Shown piece by piece: positions 7,370 to 8,388 of a DNA stretch of 8,388 nucleotides. The stretch is taken from contig CAIVZW010000451.1 in NCBI GenBank assembly GCA_903910495.1, forward strand, positions 1-8,388, in the 5' to 3' direction. Made by a program: the position numbers and the translations under genes. Below the pieces are notes generated by a model, which was not told the DNA's origin, ran no database searches, and saw only the letters and a program-made list of their open reading frames with translations. Numbering within the stretch: position 1 is the stretch's first letter; each line of letters begins with the position of its first letter. The stretch comes from an uncultured beta proteobacterium. GTDB taxonomy: Bacteria > Pseudomonadota > Gammaproteobacteria > Burkholderiales > Rhodocyclaceae.

Positions 7370-7383
7370 TTCCCGCCTATAAT
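7353..7383 (+). promoter_or_regulatory. Promoter of the PsiF-repeat gene
   Basis: TTGACG (7353-7358) and a perfect TATAAT (7378-7383) are separated by 19 nt, slightly longer than ideal. The start site would fall near 7390, giving a leader of about 30 nt ending in a strong ribosome site AAGGAG (7408-7413), 6 nt before the ATG. The -35 lies within the 3' end of hprK. Confidence 0.6.
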
Positions 7384-7419
7384 CATCGAACGTTCTCAAA
7401 CCCTGTCAAGGAGTTACTG

Positions 7420-7740
7420 ATGAAAATCATGATCGCTCTTGTTGCTTTTGCTTTTGCTGCTGGCAGTGCAATGGCTGCAGACCAGGAAAAAAAAGCTCCA
7501 TCACCCGCACAGCAAGCGCAACAGGAAAAAATGAAATCCTGCAATGCCGATGCCGGAAAAAAAGAACTCAAGGGTGACGAGCGCAAGAAGTTCATGAGCG
7601 AATGTCTTGGCTCAAAACCGGCAGCAGCGACACAGCAGGACAGGATGAAAACCTGCAATACCGAAGCCGGTTCCAAGGCGCTCAAGGGTGACGAGCGCAA
7701 GAAATTCATGAGCGAGTGCCTCAAGGCCGACAAGAAGTAG
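7420..7740 (+). CDS. PsiF-repeat protein, probably exported
   Basis: This is a 106-residue protein with an N-terminal signal peptide (hydrophobic core about 3-14, AGSAMA then AD, predicted cleavage after residue 19), so the mature form is probably periplasmic. The mature protein is lysine-rich and consists of two copies of the PsiF repeat, each with the pattern MK-C-N-x-(D/E)-AG-x20-type spacing to a second cysteine: C41/C62 and C79/C100. Each pair has identical spacing, with KGDERKKFMSEC shared exactly. The paired cysteines suggest one disulfide per repeat. PsiF was named from a phosphate-starvation-inducible E. coli gene; the molecular function is not known, and I see no convincing Pho box here. 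The gene has its own promoter, an excellent ribosome site (AAGGAG) and a strong terminator, so it is a single-gene unit. Confidence 0.9.
   Translation: MKIMIALVAFAFAAGSAMAADQEKKAPSPAQQAQQEKMKSCNADAGKKELKGDERKKFMSECLGSKPAAATQQDRMKTCNTEAGSKALKGDERKKFMSECLKADKK
7567..7721 (+). repeat. Near-identical 41-bp direct repeat inside the PsiF-repeat gene
   Basis: Bases 7567-7607 and 7681-7721 match at 38 of 41 positions and are exactly 114 nt (38 codons) apart. All three differences are at third codon positions and silent. This marks an internal duplication of the PsiF repeat. Confidence 0.9.
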
Positions 7741-7763
7741 GCGACGCCTGGCGTGCGAATGGA

Positions 7764-7795
7764 AACGGCGGTGTTTTCACACCGCCGTTATTTTC
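7764..7795 (+). terminator. Intrinsic terminator of the PsiF-repeat gene
   Basis: A perfect 11-bp stem, AACGGCGGTGT (7764-7774) with ACACCGCCGTT (7779-7789), closes a TTTC loop and is followed by ATTTTC. It begins 24 nt after the stop codon and is a textbook rho-independent terminator. Confidence 0.9.
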
Positions 7796-7811
7796 TCAAC
7801 CGCTCAGAGAC

Positions 7812-7971
7812 TGTGAAAAAATGCCTTAACCCCCACCGCAAAGGCGCAAAGGAACAAAGGTCTCGCAAAGAAATCTTTTAAAACAAAGGGGGTTCTTTGC
7901 GCTTTCTTTGCCACTTTGCGCCTTCGCGGTGGCTCTGCACTTCCTTCGGTCGGATTTTCGATATTTTCACA
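7812..7971. repeat. Large imperfect palindrome built of CGCAAAG units
   Basis: The gene-free stretch between the psiF terminator and the convergent FHA gene holds a nested inverted repeat. Outer arms are TGTGAAAA (7812-7819) and TTTTCACA (7964-7971). The main arms CCACCGCAAAGGCGCAAAG (7833-7851) and its complement at 7914-7932 match at 18 of 19 bases. Inner arms CGCAAAGAA (7864-7872) and TTCTTTGCG (7893-7901) match perfectly. The left arm contains tandem 8-bp units CGCAAAGG, CGCAAAGG, AACAAAGG (7837-7860). It encodes nothing recognisable. It resembles CGCAAAGGCGCAAAG-type intergenic repeats found in several bacterial groups, and may also act as a transcription barrier between convergent genes. 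Confidence 0.75.
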
Positions 7972-7976
7972 AGTTT

Positions 7977-8388
7977 TCAGAGCAGCTCGAATTCCGCACT
8001 GTCGGCATCCGCACTGTTCGCCGGAGCGGCAAAACTGAGCACGCCCCGGCCGTTAAGAACACACTCCTGACCGTGCACGAATGACTCTGACCCGCCATTC
8101 AGAGTAACGTAAGTGCCATTGGCACTGGTGTCGACGAGTACGAAACGCTCACCCCGCCGCTCAATCCTGGCATGGTTGCGTGACACCCGGCGACCGTGGA
8201 TGAGCACATCGCTTTCACCCTCGCGCCCCAGTCGGATGAGCGAAGTCCGCTCATCGAGCACGATGGCCTTGCCCGAATAACGAAGCAACAGCCGGGTCTC
8301 CGGCAGGCTATCGTTCCTGCTCTGGTCCTGGGCGTCTGGATTACTCAATTCCGGTGGCAAAGAATCCGGCGAAAAAAGCTCGAACAAC
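7977..8388 (-). CDS. FHA-domain protein, C-terminal part (5' end outside window); possibly an adenylate/guanylate cyclase
   Basis: The last 136 codons of a minus-strand gene end at the TGA at 7977-7979. The segment carries a forkhead-associated (phosphothreonine-binding) domain: LGREGESDVLI (53-63 of the visible part) with the GR pair, SRNHARIE (69-76) and NGTYV (90-94), the three conserved FHA blocks. An acidic, low-complexity tail of about 15 residues follows, and a polar linker (about 6-30) precedes the domain. The frame is open to the window edge, and the only near-edge start is a TTG with no room to see a ribosome site, so the gene very probably continues upstream. From memory, FHA domains ending in a phrase like EFELL occur at the C-terminus of class III adenylate/guanylate cyclases in Rhodocyclales; this is an inference, and no catalytic domain is visible here. 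Confidence 0.85.
   Translation of the reverse strand, partial: LFELFSPDSLPPELSNPDAQDQSRNDSLPETRLLLRYSGKAIVLDERTSLIRLGREGESDVLIHGRRVSRNHARIERRGERFVLVDTSANGTYVTLNGGSESFVHGQECVLNGRGVLSFAAPANSADADSAEFELL

Noticed and set aside
7392..7409. Possible Pho box (two CTGTCA-like segments) before the PsiF gene
   Set aside because: Only one half-site (CTGTCAA) fits well, the spacing is 10 rather than 11, and it lies downstream of the -10, where an activator site is not expected.
7383..7733. Minus-strand open frame with internal repeats opposite the PsiF gene
   Set aside because: Its repeats simply mirror the duplicated PsiF coding sequence; the plus-strand gene has promoter, ribosome site, signal peptide and terminator.

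Overview
The window is a dense, mostly plus-strand stretch of conserved chromosomal genes from a Gram-negative bacterium. Three things point to a betaproteobacterium, most likely of the Rhodocyclales type (Dechloromonas/Azoarcus/Accumulibacter relatives): the linked set rpoN - hpf - ptsN - hprK, an HPr kinase/phosphorylase gene next to ptsN, and the GC-rich coding style. The taxonomic placement is inferred from gene content and protein appearance, not from a search.

Layout. (1) 2-1540: end of thiL (thiamine-phosphate kinase), pgpA (phosphatidylglycerophosphatase A) and pncC/cinA C-domain (NMN amidohydrolase), all overlapping or touching. (2) 1541-1690: recA control region with a perfect CTGT-N8-ACAG LexA box that contains a perfect TATAAT -10 hexamer. 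(3) 1691-3910: recA, its modulator recX, and lptB (LPS-transport ATPase), with gaps of 6 and 0 nt and no terminator. (4) 3991-5403: rpoN (sigma-54). A 16-bp perfect palindrome and a TATAAT lie in the 3' end of lptB just before it. (5) 5404-7369: hpf (ribosome hibernation factor) behind a leader with palindromic repeats, a hairpin terminator, then ptsN (EIIA-Ntr) and hprK (HPr kinase/phosphorylase). (6) 7378-7795: a separate small transcription unit with its own promoter and strong terminator, encoding a secreted protein of two nearly identical PsiF repeats. (7) 7796-7976: a gene-free region dominated by a large imperfect palindrome built of CGCAAAG-type units. (8) 7977-8388, minus strand: the C-terminal end of an FHA-domain protein, convergent with the psiF-like gene.

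How the genes fit together. recA/recX form the SOS recombination module. lptB belongs to LPS export but is here not preceded by lptC/lptA. rpoN, hpf, ptsN and hprK form the familiar nitrogen-PTS/stress cluster, in which EIIA-Ntr and HprK regulate through protein phosphorylation rather than sugar uptake. I see no phage, CRISPR, toxin-antitoxin or defence genes and no convincing new multi-gene system. The unexplained material is in the non-coding elements (the 7812-7971 palindrome, the hpf leader, the lptB/rpoN junction), in the duplicated PsiF gene, and in the recA-recX-lptB-rpoN junction.
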